Shown one piece after another: positions 1-8,571 of a stretch of 64,000 bases of DNA (positions within the stretch are counted from its first letter, which is position 1; the number at the start of each line of letters is the position of its first letter). Location: assembly GCF_003208175.1 (NCBI RefSeq), contig NZ_QKMR01000007.1, forward strand, positions 124,001 to 188,000, given 5' to 3'. The DNA is from Ruminiclostridium sufflavum DSM 19573. GTDB lineage: Bacteria > Bacillota > Clostridia > Acetivibrionales > DSM-1351. A program made the position numbers and the translations under genes. The notes beneath the pieces are model-generated. The model did no database searches. It was not told the DNA's origin and saw nothing but the letters and a program-made list of their open reading frames with translations.

Positions 1-318
1 AGTACTTTCAAAGCTCTCAAAAATCTCCTCCAGCTCTGTTCCATACTCTTCCTCTATTACCTTTTTTACTTCCGCAAAGTCCATTGGCCTGACATCTGCC
101 CGAAGCTTTTCAAGCTCTTTGCAGTACTCGGCAGGAAGTATTTCGTTACGCATTGACATAACTTGTCCAAGCTTAATAAAAGTCGGTCCTAATTCTTCAA
201 TAATCTTCCTGAGTTTTTCGGGCGTAATGCCCTTAACCACCTCATTTTTTACCAAAACCAATATTATTTGACCGAGCCTTTTTTTACTGCTATCAGTACT
301 GCTTTCCTGTCTCTCCAT
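1..318 (-). CDS. UbiB/ABC1-family atypical kinase, N-terminal part (runs off the window)
   Basis: The minus-strand frame begins with ATG at 318, nine bases after an AGAGGA ribosome binding site, and is still open at base 1, so only about 106 N-terminal residues are present. They contain the family signature ELGPTFIKLGQ followed by a conserved LPAEYCKELEKLR-type stretch, which is the N-terminal hallmark of UbiB/ABC1/ADCK atypical kinases. In bacteria these proteins bind ATP and act in lipid or quinone homeostasis at the membrane; the job in a strict anaerobe is unclear. The start overlaps the end of the upstream phasin-like gene by 26 bases, so the two are probably co-translated. The catalytic half lies outside the window. 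Confidence 0.85.
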   Translation of the reverse strand, partial: MERQESSTDSSKKRLGQIILVLVKNEVVKGITPEKLRKIIEELGPTFIKLGQVMSMRNEILPAEYCKELEKLRADVRPMDFAEVKKVIEEEYGTELEEIFESFEST

Positions 319-682
319 CAGCGTTTGTCCTCTCTAATTCAGCAAGCTTAGCCTTAACCGCGGCTAAATCCTCCTTACTCAGTTTCTCAAGCTGCCGGGC
401 AATAGACAAAACCTTTGTATGAGGTATACTTGCAGCTGACGGGTCTTCATTTGACTGATTTGTATCTTGTACTTCTTTGTCCTGCTTATCCGGTTGATTT
501 ATTATACTGGATTTAATGTTTCTCTTCAGCTCTTCATTTAAAACTTTGCCCTGCTCAACTGTAATCTCACCTTTTCTGACAAGCTCATCCAACACTTGTT
601 TTGATTTCTCAGTTGTTGCGGCAACAGCACCTATTCCGGCTAATACTATTTTCTTTAAGTCATCGCTGATATTATTTATCAT
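293..682 (-). CDS. phasin-like small helical protein
   Basis: About 129 residues. A hydrophobic helix (KKIVLAGIGAVAATTEKSK) is followed by a basic-acidic stretch (VLDELVRKGEITVEQGKVLN) and a Lys/Glu-rich helical C-terminus, the pattern of the small proteins annotated as phasin or polyhydroxyalkanoate-granule-like in clostridia, which commonly sit directly before a UbiB-like kinase gene. That is the arrangement here, with a 26-base overlap. Start choice is uncertain: I prefer ATG at 682, twelve bases after AAAGGA. ATG at 694 would abut the same Shine-Dalgarno sequence, and a GTG at 727 has no clear site. Function is unknown; association with membranes or lipids with its UbiB neighbour is inference. 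Confidence 0.7.
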   Translation of the reverse strand: MINNISDDLKKIVLAGIGAVAATTEKSKQVLDELVRKGEITVEQGKVLNEELKRNIKSSIINQPDKQDKEVQDTNQSNEDPSAASIPHTKVLSIARQLEKLSKEDLAAVKAKLAELERTNADGETGKQY

Positions 683-926
683 ATTAACTATCATTCCTTT
701 CGTGTGCTCAAGGTACAAATTTAACACTCATTGCTTGCTTGGGAAGAAAACGATGAATGCACGAATCTTAAACTTCGCATTTTTCAAGCTAAGCTCCACC
801 TTACGTCAATTTGTTATAATATTAAGTTACCCATTTAATCAAAAAAATAATCCATTTCTTACGGTCAATTAAAATATCACTAAAGGTTTTTTAAGCCATA
901 ACTTGTTTTAAATACCATACATGCTT

Positions 927-1484
927 TTACTGTTTGTCACATTTCCAGTCTTCAATAAGTATGCCATAGTGCTTTTCATCATCCCATGACCCGTTTTTGA
1001 ATCTGACCTTACGCAGCTCTCCTTCTTTTATCATACCAACTTTCTTCATAACACTTTCTGATTTTAAATTTTTTGAATTACACCTTGCTGACATTTTATG
1101 AAGGCCAAGCCTTGTAAAGCCTGTTTTAACCAATGTCTCGGACAATTCTGTGGCATAGCCCTTCCCCCAGTGCTCCGGAAGTAAAAAGTATCCTATTTCC
1201 CCGCAGCCTCCATTAGGATTCCGGCAATTTATAACTATATCGGCAAACCCTGCAAACCTTTCATTCTCACGGACGAAAACAGCAAATGCATATGAACTGT
1301 TACTATTCAGCTCATTGCCATGATTAAGAAAATCATTAAAAAACAAAGCCATATCATCATCTTTGTCAATCTTATCTATCCATGCATATTTCATAACCTT
1401 CTCATCAGAAAATACAGAACGGAACAACTCAAAGTCCTGCTCGGTAAAATATCTGTAGTTCAGACGCTCACTGTAAAATTCCAA
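927..1484 (-). CDS. GNAT N-acetyltransferase (RimJ/RimL type)
   Basis: About 185 residues starting at a TTG codon placed five bases after a strong GGAGGAGG site; the frame extends further upstream but has no better start. The sequence has the RimJ/RimL layout: an ERLNYRYFTEQDFELF opening, an acceptor-site beta strand, the acetyl-CoA pyrophosphate loop region GEIGYFLLPEHWGKGYATEL, and the terminal LGLHKMSARCNSKNLKS..MKKVGM segment typical of this family. Members transfer acetyl groups from acetyl-CoA to N-termini of proteins or to small amines; the substrate here cannot be read from sequence. It appears monocistronic, flanked by intergenic sequence on both sides. Confidence 0.85.
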   Translation of the reverse strand: MEFYSERLNYRYFTEQDFELFRSVFSDEKVMKYAWIDKIDKDDDMALFFNDFLNHGNELNSNSSYAFAVFVRENERFAGFADIVINCRNPNGGCGEIGYFLLPEHWGKGYATELSETLVKTGFTRLGLHKMSARCNSKNLKSESVMKKVGMIKEGELRKVRFKNGSWDDEKHYGILIEDWKCDKQ

Positions 1485-1553
1485 GTTAACCTCCTCCACG
1501 CCGGAATTCCGGCACAAAAATTATCAGGATTTATGAGGAATTTTAATTGTCAC

Positions 1554-3005
1554 CTAGTGCAGTATAATTCTGAATACCGTATTTATTTCATTTGTATCTG
1601 TACACATGAAGGAATTAGAATTGAAGTTGAATATAAAATTCAAATCAAATGCACCTTTATTGTATCCATATATATACATTACTATATCCTTTTTCCCCTC
1701 ACTGATACTTTTCTCGACCAGCTTCCGAAATTCCATATAGTTATTTACCACCAGATTGTTATATACAAAATAATTATATTTTGTACCTGTTGCAACTGGC
1801 CACTTGTCGGTATCCCAGCTGTGATCCTCCTCCAATTGCCCGGAGGTCACATTAAAATAGCCATAACTTATATACCCTTCCTCATCAGGCGTGGGATCAT
1901 CCCATGTCACATCAACCATATAGTATTCGTCATCAAGCTTCACAATATTCCAGCCATGCGCCTCTTCTCTGGATTTGCCTATAACAACCTCGCACTCTAC
2001 TCCTACCCTGTTCAGCAGCAGCTTCATTGCCTCTGCATAAGCCTGGCATACTCCCGTACCTTTAATCAAAAGACCGTAGGGTGTATATGATTCGTCGGGG
2101 AGTGTATCGCTTTTATAATTTTCATAGTCATATTTATAATTTGCAACCAAATAATCGTGTATAGCCAATTCCTTTTCATAATCAGTCATTTCATCTGCTA
2201 TAACTTCAGAAACAATTTCCTCCATTTTGTCCTTGACCTCTATATCCTCAGAGGATAATCTATCTGATGCAAGCGTACTAGTCATAGACTGCTGAATTTT
2301 GTGTACCTGAGAGTAGGTAATATTCAAGGTCATATCCGCTACATCCAGAATTTCCGACCAATTTATACTTATATACCTTGCTCCGAATATGCCAAGGTCA
2401 CTGTCAAGCAAAGCATCCAAATCGTAATCCGAAGACTTATAGTTATTGCACTTTATATTCATAGAAGGCTGAAGTGTAAGGGCCGCCGCACTTATTACCT
2501 CTATAAGCTCTGTCTGATTATTTACAACTGTTCCGTCCTCAATGTCCTTTCCTTCTTCCAGCTGTGACGTCAGAGTCCTGCTCACATAGACAGTCTTTGT
2601 TCCGCCGTCCCACTCCACATCAGCTCCAAAAGCCTCAGCGATATATTTTGCAGGTACAAAGGTTCTTCCATCTTTAATTACAGCGGTAGTATCCATTTGT
2701 TTAATCTTACCGTCTATCTCATAGCTGCTTTTCCCTATATACAAAACCAGCTCGGTATCTCCGAATGTAAATACTGCTTTTTTTGTTCTTCCGTTCCATG
2801 TAACCGAAGCCCCCAAGGCTTCACCGATATACTTTGCAGGTGTCTGAGTACGCCCGTTTACATCTACAAATGGCTGTGCATCAGGAAAATCCAGCTTTTC
2901 CTCATTAACCACCACAGATATCTGCGGCTGTGCGGCAAACACTGCTGCTGATAAAACATTTGTAAAGCTTAGCGCAATAATCAAGGCAATTATAAATTTT
3001 TTCAT
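1554..3005 (-). CDS. secreted transglutaminase-like protein with copper amine oxidase-like N-terminal domains
   Basis: 483 residues with a signal peptide (1-24, cut near AVFAA). Residues about 30-140 hold two tandem copies of the 'copper amine oxidase N-terminal' motif (GRTQTPAKYIGEALGA..V.WNG and GRTFVPAKYIAEAFGADVEWDGG), a non-enzymatic surface module common in clostridia. Residues about 280-400 are a transglutaminase-like cysteine-protease fold with the triad Cys320 (GTGVCQAYAEA), His350 (EEAHGWNIV) and Asp365 (VDVTWDD). The C-terminal 70 residues are unassigned. Such proteins act outside the cell as peptidases or cross-linking enzymes. ATG follows AAGGGG. It is divergent from the next gene and has no operon partner. 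Confidence 0.85.
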   Translation of the reverse strand: MKKFIIALIIALSFTNVLSAAVFAAQPQISVVVNEEKLDFPDAQPFVDVNGRTQTPAKYIGEALGASVTWNGRTKKAVFTFGDTELVLYIGKSSYEIDGKIKQMDTTAVIKDGRTFVPAKYIAEAFGADVEWDGGTKTVYVSRTLTSQLEEGKDIEDGTVVNNQTELIEVISAAALTLQPSMNIKCNNYKSSDYDLDALLDSDLGIFGARYISINWSEILDVADMTLNITYSQVHKIQQSMTSTLASDRLSSEDIEVKDKMEEIVSEVIADEMTDYEKELAIHDYLVANYKYDYENYKSDTLPDESYTPYGLLIKGTGVCQAYAEAMKLLLNRVGVECEVVIGKSREEAHGWNIVKLDDEYYMVDVTWDDPTPDEEGYISYGYFNVTSGQLEEDHSWDTDKWPVATGTKYNYFVYNNLVVNNYMEFRKLVEKSISEGKKDIVMYIYGYNKGAFDLNFIFNFNSNSFMCTDTNEINTVFRIILH

Positions 3006-3220
3006 ATGTATATCCCCTTAAAATTACATTTGTCAGCCTCTGTTCCTATAACACAGGCTATTAAGTATACTATATATCATACCACATGTTGAAATTAAAA
3101 GCATTTTTTATATTACACATTATATTTAAAATTAAATTAAACATTCCCAAATTTTCAAAAAATTCATATGATATTCATGAGGGTATATTATCCTTCAATA
3201 AAGAACGGAGGTAACCTTAA

Positions 3221-3643
3221 GTGAAATTTCTCAATCCCTTGAATAAAGCAATGATAAAAATTAACAAGCAAGCAGATGTGGTTGATGCAGAAGCCATTAA
3301 ATCCAATTTTGAAAAAAGTCTGACTGCCCTTCTTGCGCAGCAGAACTTTGCCAGTGAATTCTGCAAGAAGCTATACGCTGAAATAAATGAATTCGATTCA
3401 AATCTGGATACTGAAAATGAGGTGGCTGCCAGACTTGTCAGCTTTGGTGAAACAGTACAGTTCGGTATAGAAAGTATCGGTTTTTCTGACCCGAGCCTTA
3501 TTATCTTCAGCGGACATACGGAAGACGGTACTCATATACAATTAGTTCAGCATGTAAGCCAAATAAGCGTACTTCTCCTTGCCGCCAAAAGACCTGAGCC
3601 TGAAAAGCCAAAATTCCCCATTGGCTTCCGGCAGGTGACATGA
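3221..3643 (+). CDS. conserved hypothetical protein, DUF6173-like
   Basis: 140 residues, GTG start nine bases after ACGGAGGT. No signal peptide or membrane segment. The N-terminal half is helical with few features; the C-terminal half has a conserved-looking core (ETVQFGIESIGFSDPSLIIF, then SGHTEDGTHIQLVQHVSQIS) ending in a proline-rich KRPEPEKPKFPIGF tail. I believe this matches the uncharacterised DUF6173 family, from memory of its core motif. Function is unknown. It stands alone, divergent from the transglutaminase gene and convergent with the M13 peptidase gene, separated from the latter by a bidirectional terminator. Confidence 0.7.
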   Translation: MKFLNPLNKAMIKINKQADVVDAEAIKSNFEKSLTALLAQQNFASEFCKKLYAEINEFDSNLDTENEVAARLVSFGETVQFGIESIGFSDPSLIIFSGHTEDGTHIQLVQHVSQISVLLLAAKRPEPEKPKFPIGFRQVT

Positions 3644-3781
3644 AATGCAAAATCAATGCGGATGCTTTATAAATCCATGTCCTTCAAAAACCCCTCAAAG
3701 TAAAAGGGTTTATACGGTTGTAACCTCAAAACATATTTTAGGAAAAAGGATTTTTGATTATCTTTAGACATATAATCGAGC

Positions 3782-3830
3782 AAAAAAGCGTAAAGTAACC
3801 CCTTTGGGATTTACCTTCACGCTTTTTATT
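3782..3830. terminator. bidirectional intrinsic terminator
   Basis: An imperfect hairpin with outer arms AAAAAGCGT and ACGCTTTTT and a CCC/GGG inner pairing lies between two convergent genes. The A-run on the left and T-run on the right would give a U-tract in either direction, serving both the DUF6173-like gene and the M13 peptidase gene. Confidence 0.7.
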
Positions 3831-3891
3831 GCTGTCTTTTTGAGACAATCCATTGCATGCATTTAGATCGATTAAATTCGGACGATTCTTA

Positions 3892-6225
3892 TCACCAAAT
3901 CTGCACCCTGACCGGGGTGTACATGCCATCTTTTTCAGTAATACCGTATGTCTGATAAAATTCCTCAAAATTTTGCACAACCTGATTGGTCCGCGCCTTG
4001 TTCGGGCTATGTACGTCCATCTGGCTCAGCAGTTCAAGATATTGCCGTGTGCAAGTCATTTCCCAAATTTTTGCGTTGTTTTTAAAGAAAGCGTCATAAT
4101 CGGGATCACTAAGCTTTTTCATGGATTCAAGCGCGCAAGCCATGCCGCCGAGGTCAGCAATGTTCTCACTGAGAGTAAGTGCCCCATTAAGGTAAATACC
4201 CGGAGCGGATTCGTATCCGTTATAGTGCTGTGTTACTTCGGCGCAAAGAGCCTCGAACTTCTGATAATCCGATGCAGTCCACCAGTTGACCGCATTGCCG
4301 TTTTCATCAAATTTAGCCCCGTTGTTGTCAAAAGCGTGTGTAATCTCATGCGCAATCACTGTTCCGATACCGCCCAAATTGGCCTCTTTGGATGCGTTAA
4401 TGTCATAGAACGGCGCTTGCAGAATGCCTGCCGGGAACACAATCTCATTTGCAGTGGGGTTATAATAGGCGTTTACCTCATAAGCCGACATCATCCATTT
4501 TGTATTGTCAACAGGCCGCCCTTGCAAGGCGATGTTTTCAAGGCGGGATTGTTTCGCAATCGCAGTCATGTTTGAAAAGTAACTGCCGCTCTTGATTTCG
4601 ACCTTGTCCATAGGGGACTCCCATGAATCCGGATACCCGATTTTAACGGTCATCGTATCCAGCTTTTTGATGGCCATCTGTTTTGTCACAGCGCTCATCC
4701 AGTCCAGCTTGCTGACCCGACTTTTATATATGGAAATGAAATCCGTGACCATATTTTCCACGTCTTGTTTTGCTCTAGCCGAGAAATACTTATCAATAAA
4801 AGCCTTGCCCAGATAGTCGCTCATGATGTTTTGTGTCTCAAGCGAGGCAATCTCTGCGTCCGACTGTGTTCCTTCCACACCGTAAAAAGCGGCGCGGAAC
4901 GCGTCACTGGCATCCAAGAAGTCCTGCCCAAGCGAGTCGCCGTACCCGAAGAGCAAGCTGAGTTTCACAATTGTTTTAAGCAGGGAAAGATTTTCTGCGG
5001 TGTAGTATTTCGCAAAGGCCTCCGTCAGCTCCACGTCCAGTATGATGACCTTGTCGGGAAGCTGATAGCCTGAATCGGTGATGGCCTGCCTGACATCCAT
5101 TGCCGGAAAGATTGCCTGTAGCTGATCAACCGTGTAGGCATTATTGATTTTATCCACATTTCCGTAGTCCTGTGTATCAAGCTGGCTTTGTGACAGCACC
5201 TTTTCCATTTCATAAAAGGCATTTGCCTGTTCTTGAGCATTTTCATCCCCAGATAAATCGAGGAGCGTTTTAAGATGGTTCTTATAGGCCGTTGTCTGCG
5301 GCGAATCCCCGGCTGCGTAAAGCTCCTTGGGAATCTCAGGTGAAATGCCGCTGAAATATATCGTGTACTTATTGCTGTCCTTCATGTCTACATCAACGGA
5401 GAAGCTAAAAAGACCGTTAAGACTCAGGTCGTCTAAAAGAGTTTTCTGCACAGCATACAGCTTATCCATGCTGTCCACCGCATCAATCTCGTCCAGATAG
5501 GATTTGATAGGTGCAATGCCCTGTTTGTTGCGGGCGTCCATATCGAGCACAGAATGGTAGAAATCTGAAATTTTCTGTTCTTTTGTTCCCTTGCTGTATG
5601 TACCTGAAATAATCTCGTTGATGATCCCCGTCAGGCGCTCATTATTCAGATTATCGATTTCCACAAACCCGCCGGCAGAGGTTTCGCCCGGCTTTATGAC
5701 GCTTTGGTCAAGCCATGCTTTGTTGACGGTATTATAGAAATCATCCTTCAAATTACTTCCCTTGAGCGCCCAGATGCGGTTTATGACTGTTTGCACCTGT
5801 TCGGCCGTAACATTGTCCTTTTCATATAGTGTGCTGTCGATCGAGCCGATAACGACTCCGGCACTGACAAGATTATTAACATCTGCCTGAGCCCAAACGG
5901 GAACCTCTGTAAAACTGACGGACTGCGGGTTTAAGCGCAGGTCATTGCCCACAGGCGCAGGAAGCTCTCCGAAGGCGTGGCTTATCATAACAAAGGCTTC
6001 GGCACGGGTTACAAGCTGATCTTCTTTGAGCTCACCGTCGCCATAGCCTTTAATTATATCCCCGCGGGTCAGGTCTTCCGTATAATCATCCGCCGCAACA
6101 AGCAACATATCGCACACGGTTCCTCTGGTAACATAAACCGGCTCGCTCGCCAGAGCAGCGGTAGGTATTATTGTCAGCAGCAGCAATAATACCAGAGCAG
6201 TTGACAGTAGCTTTTTCTTTATCAT
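3892..6225 (-). CDS. secreted M13 (neprilysin/PepO-like) zinc metallopeptidase with N-terminal SLH region
   Basis: About 777 residues. The start is the ATG at 6225, six bases after GGAG, which places a clean signal peptide first (MIKKKLLSTALVLLLLLTII, cut near ALAS). Residues about 30-150 contain S-layer-homology-like segments (GDIIKGYGDGELKEDQLVTR and a second AQADVNNLVSAGVVIGS copy), so the enzyme is probably wall-attached. The rest is M13: zinc motif HEITH at 626-630, third ligand in ENIADLGG (Glu687, Asp691), and the upstream NAYYNPTANEIVFPAGILQ segment. M13 enzymes cleave short peptides. The gene is alone between a terminator and a small Cys-rich gene. Its base composition is GC-richer than typical genes in this window, suggesting transfer. 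Confidence 0.92.
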   Translation of the reverse strand: MIKKKLLSTALVLLLLLTIIPTAALASEPVYVTRGTVCDMLLVAADDYTEDLTRGDIIKGYGDGELKEDQLVTRAEAFVMISHAFGELPAPVGNDLRLNPQSVSFTEVPVWAQADVNNLVSAGVVIGSIDSTLYEKDNVTAEQVQTVINRIWALKGSNLKDDFYNTVNKAWLDQSVIKPGETSAGGFVEIDNLNNERLTGIINEIISGTYSKGTKEQKISDFYHSVLDMDARNKQGIAPIKSYLDEIDAVDSMDKLYAVQKTLLDDLSLNGLFSFSVDVDMKDSNKYTIYFSGISPEIPKELYAAGDSPQTTAYKNHLKTLLDLSGDENAQEQANAFYEMEKVLSQSQLDTQDYGNVDKINNAYTVDQLQAIFPAMDVRQAITDSGYQLPDKVIILDVELTEAFAKYYTAENLSLLKTIVKLSLLFGYGDSLGQDFLDASDAFRAAFYGVEGTQSDAEIASLETQNIMSDYLGKAFIDKYFSARAKQDVENMVTDFISIYKSRVSKLDWMSAVTKQMAIKKLDTMTVKIGYPDSWESPMDKVEIKSGSYFSNMTAIAKQSRLENIALQGRPVDNTKWMMSAYEVNAYYNPTANEIVFPAGILQAPFYDINASKEANLGGIGTVIAHEITHAFDNNGAKFDENGNAVNWWTASDYQKFEALCAEVTQHYNGYESAPGIYLNGALTLSENIADLGGMACALESMKKLSDPDYDAFFKNNAKIWEMTCTRQYLELLSQMDVHSPNKARTNQVVQNFEEFYQTYGITEKDGMYTPVRVQIW

Positions 6226-6475
6226 AATAAACTCCATTCTACCGCTGTGGCCGCGATGCATAGTTGATAATGCCTCCGTCCCAGCCACTTGAGACGGCAA
6301 AACGCTTCCATTGCCATTGCTGTTTCTGTCTTATATGTTCTGTCACATTATTTTAGAAGAATCTCTTTTTATAATCCGCGTCGGATTCCTCTCGGTATTG
6401 ACATCAAAATACCCCTATATATACAGCTCACGAGGATAAGCACAGACACGCACATTGTTTTGCTGTATGTATTTT

Positions 6476-6757
6476 TTAGCTTTCAGTTTTTTTCGGCCAG
6501 TAGCATACGCCCACATCCAGTGAGCGGGGTTTGTTCAGATGAAAATCTGCACACCGGCAGTACCAGCATTGCCGCATTCCCTCCGGTGCACCGGTCCTCG
6601 GTTCAAAAGCCGGACAAACCTGTTTTGGCCACACGTTGCCCTCCGTATTAGGGGCAGAAAGCGGCGCATCCTCACGTCTACGATTTTCTATTTCGTCACG
6701 CTCCTTCAGGGGAAACCTCAGTGATACTTTTCCGGTTGCCTCAGATTTCCCATTCAT
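6476..6757 (-). CDS. small Cys-containing hypothetical protein
   Basis: 93 residues if the ATG at 6757 is used; I see no strong ribosome binding site, so the true start may be internal or the gene may be decaying. The C-terminal half carries the distinctive stretch QCWYCRCADFHLNKPRSLDV, then GVCYWPKK, with five cysteines in the protein, resembling small proteins of unknown function I recall from mobile regions of clostridial genomes. The N-terminal half is charged and low in hydrophobics. It lies in the GC-rich block between the M13 peptidase and a stretch of decayed sequence. No function is assigned. Confidence 0.45.
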   Translation of the reverse strand: MNGKSEATGKVSLRFPLKERDEIENRRREDAPLSAPNTEGNVWPKQVCPAFEPRTGAPEGMRQCWYCRCADFHLNKPRSLDVGVCYWPKKTES

Positions 6758-7113
6758 TTCAAAGCGGCATATACCCAGTTTAATTGCCGATATTCTTCAG
6801 TGCATCAATTAATGGGGAGCAACCGGTCTGTTGCAGCGCCTGACAAATCCGTGATAGGACTGTCAAACTCTCAATAATCCCCGGTTGCGTGGTTGTTACC
6901 GTCGCACCATAAATTCAGCCTGCCGCCATCCTGCTCCCCTGTATTCAGGCAGCAAAGGCCCGTTCAAGACAGAATACCTTTAATCCTTCATTCAGTTTTG
7001 CCCGTACCGCATCGTTGCCTAAGCCGCCTGCCTATACATAACGTGCCTGCATGGTAGCATTCCCGCAGTTTTTAAAGGACACGGGCGAAAGAGCTTTTGA
7101 AAGCGGTGGCTTC
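6758..7113 (-). pseudogene. decayed coding sequence, family not recognised
   Basis: No intact gene is present in these 356 bases. On the minus strand there are coding-like stretches interrupted by stops and frame changes: one ending at 6780 reads ..TTTQPGIIESLTVLSRICQA and continues to a KNIGN end but has no start codon, and another upstream reads GGLGNDAVRAKLNEGLKVFC before a stop. GC content matches the surrounding peptidase and phosphoesterase genes rather than AT-rich spacer. I read it as the remains of one or two genes within the acquired block. Confidence 0.4.
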
Positions 7114-8409
7114 CTATTTCCCCTTGCCGACATTTGCGGTAATATCGGTCACCAAGCCGTCCTTCTCATACTGATATAGTCCAGCCGTGGTTTTCTCGCC
7201 GGTGGTGATGACGGCAAATGTACGCTCAGCCTCCGAGCGGGTGTTATCGTCAATCCACGTGCCTTCATTGACGTAGTATTTTCCGTTGTCCAGAGCTTTA
7301 TATTCGGGTATATGTGTATGACCAAATACAACTACATCCACGTTTTCATCAGGATTATCCAAATACTGTATGTTTGCCTGTTTGAAGAAATACTCTCCAT
7401 CCAAGGTTCCGGCAACCGCCTCAAGAAAGCTGTTCGGAACCTTGACCTGATTGACTTTCTGACGTTCCGCCCATGTACGCTGAATGTTTTGAAACAGCAC
7501 CGGTGCGGATATGCTTCCGTCCTCCTGACGGGCAGGATAAAAATCCAGATAAGTATAGGAATCATCAAAACCATCCATATGCATATCGAATACTTTTTCC
7601 TCAAGACCTTCGTTGATCGTCAGCCGTTCGGATACACTTTTAAGGATCTGGTAATACATATATGCACCGTATTGGTCTAAATCAGCTTTATCGGGTACAT
7701 CGGTGATTACCGGCAAAGTTCTTTCAACCTTCGGGCGGCCTTCGGTCACCCATGTTGCTCCGTAGCGGGCGTAAAAATAACCTGCCGGCAGCATAGTATC
7801 ATTATTACCAAGAAGCTCTGCGTTGGTTACCGTATCTGGCGCGGAGAATACATCGTAACGGTGGCCATGCTCAATTACAATTTCATTGCGGTCACCCGTG
7901 TAATAAGTTCCCAGCCCTTTGGCATCCCGAATCTGTACAATTTTGGGGATTGCCTCCTGCAAAACTTCATCCTCCTGCGTCATATCGTGATTGCCAGGTA
8001 AGTAGACCAGCTTGATTCCGCTGTCAGCTACCTTGTTCAACTCATCAATGACTCCCTGATTGTTGGCAATGACCTCCTTGTAAAATTGTTGCACATCGGT
8101 GTAGCTGGGATAATCCACCGGCAGAAACCATTCATCCAGAAAATCACCGTCGATTACCAGCTCCCGCACATCTCTGGTGCTTTGAAGCCGCTTCAAGAAA
8201 TCAATTAATATTGGACGGTTTGCAACATTTTCGGCATATTTGTCGTCAACTCCGATGTGAATATCGCTTATGACGACAATCTTGTTTCTGGTGCCACCAG
8301 CCTCCCACAAGGCAGATGCACTGCTTTTTTGTGCACAGCCGCCTGTGAACAGTGCTAAAGGAAGCACCATGCAGGACGCCAGCAGGAAGGAGAGTACTCT
8401 TTTTCTCAT
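7114..8409 (-). CDS. metallophosphoesterase lipoprotein (calcineurin-like)
   Basis: 431 residues. ATG at 8409 is eight bases after GGAGG; an ATG six bases earlier would sit too close. It gives a lipoprotein signal (MRKRVLSFLLASCMVLPLAL then FTGGC), so the protein should be anchored on the outside of the membrane. The calcineurin-like metal motifs are in order: SDIHIG near residue 50, IDGDFLDEW, LPGNHDMTQED, GHRYDVF and FGHTHIPEY near the C-terminus. The family hydrolyses phosphomono- or diesters with two metal ions; the substrate is unknown. The gene is preceded by the terminator of the GHKL kinase gene, so it is transcribed separately. It shares the GC-rich composition of its neighbours. Confidence 0.88.
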   Translation of the reverse strand: MRKRVLSFLLASCMVLPLALFTGGCAQKSSASALWEAGGTRNKIVVISDIHIGVDDKYAENVANRPILIDFLKRLQSTRDVRELVIDGDFLDEWFLPVDYPSYTDVQQFYKEVIANNQGVIDELNKVADSGIKLVYLPGNHDMTQEDEVLQEAIPKIVQIRDAKGLGTYYTGDRNEIVIEHGHRYDVFSAPDTVTNAELLGNNDTMLPAGYFYARYGATWVTEGRPKVERTLPVITDVPDKADLDQYGAYMYYQILKSVSERLTINEGLEEKVFDMHMDGFDDSYTYLDFYPARQEDGSISAPVLFQNIQRTWAERQKVNQVKVPNSFLEAVAGTLDGEYFFKQANIQYLDNPDENVDVVVFGHTHIPEYKALDNGKYYVNEGTWIDDNTRSEAERTFAVITTGEKTTAGLYQYEKDGLVTDITANVGKGK

Positions 8410-8476
8410 GTTCATTTCCTCCATTAACTCCATTATATTTTGTAAGCTTCTGCCCTGAGCGTAACATAAGAAAAAG

Positions 8477-8513
8477 AAAAAATGAGCCTTTCTACTTAAA
8501 AGACTCATTTTTC
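8477..8513 (-). terminator. intrinsic terminator after the GHKL kinase gene
   Basis: On the minus strand AAAAATGAG-T-CTTT pairs with AAAG-G-CTCATTTTT around a seven-base loop, followed by a T-rich run. It lies about 60 bases past the kinase stop codon and before the phosphoesterase gene. Confidence 0.7.
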
Positions 8514-8571
8514 TACTTAATGTTCAAGGATAAGCGCAAAGTTTTCTCTTGACAAATGAAAACAGCTGTGA

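Noticed and set aside
1320-2090. 256-codon plus-strand open frame
   Set aside because: Lies antisense across the acetyltransferase and transglutaminase-like genes; composition is Ile/Cys/His-rich with no motif or ribosome binding site.
3853-4575. 240-codon plus-strand open frame
   Set aside because: Antisense shadow of the M13 peptidase gene; no conserved motif.
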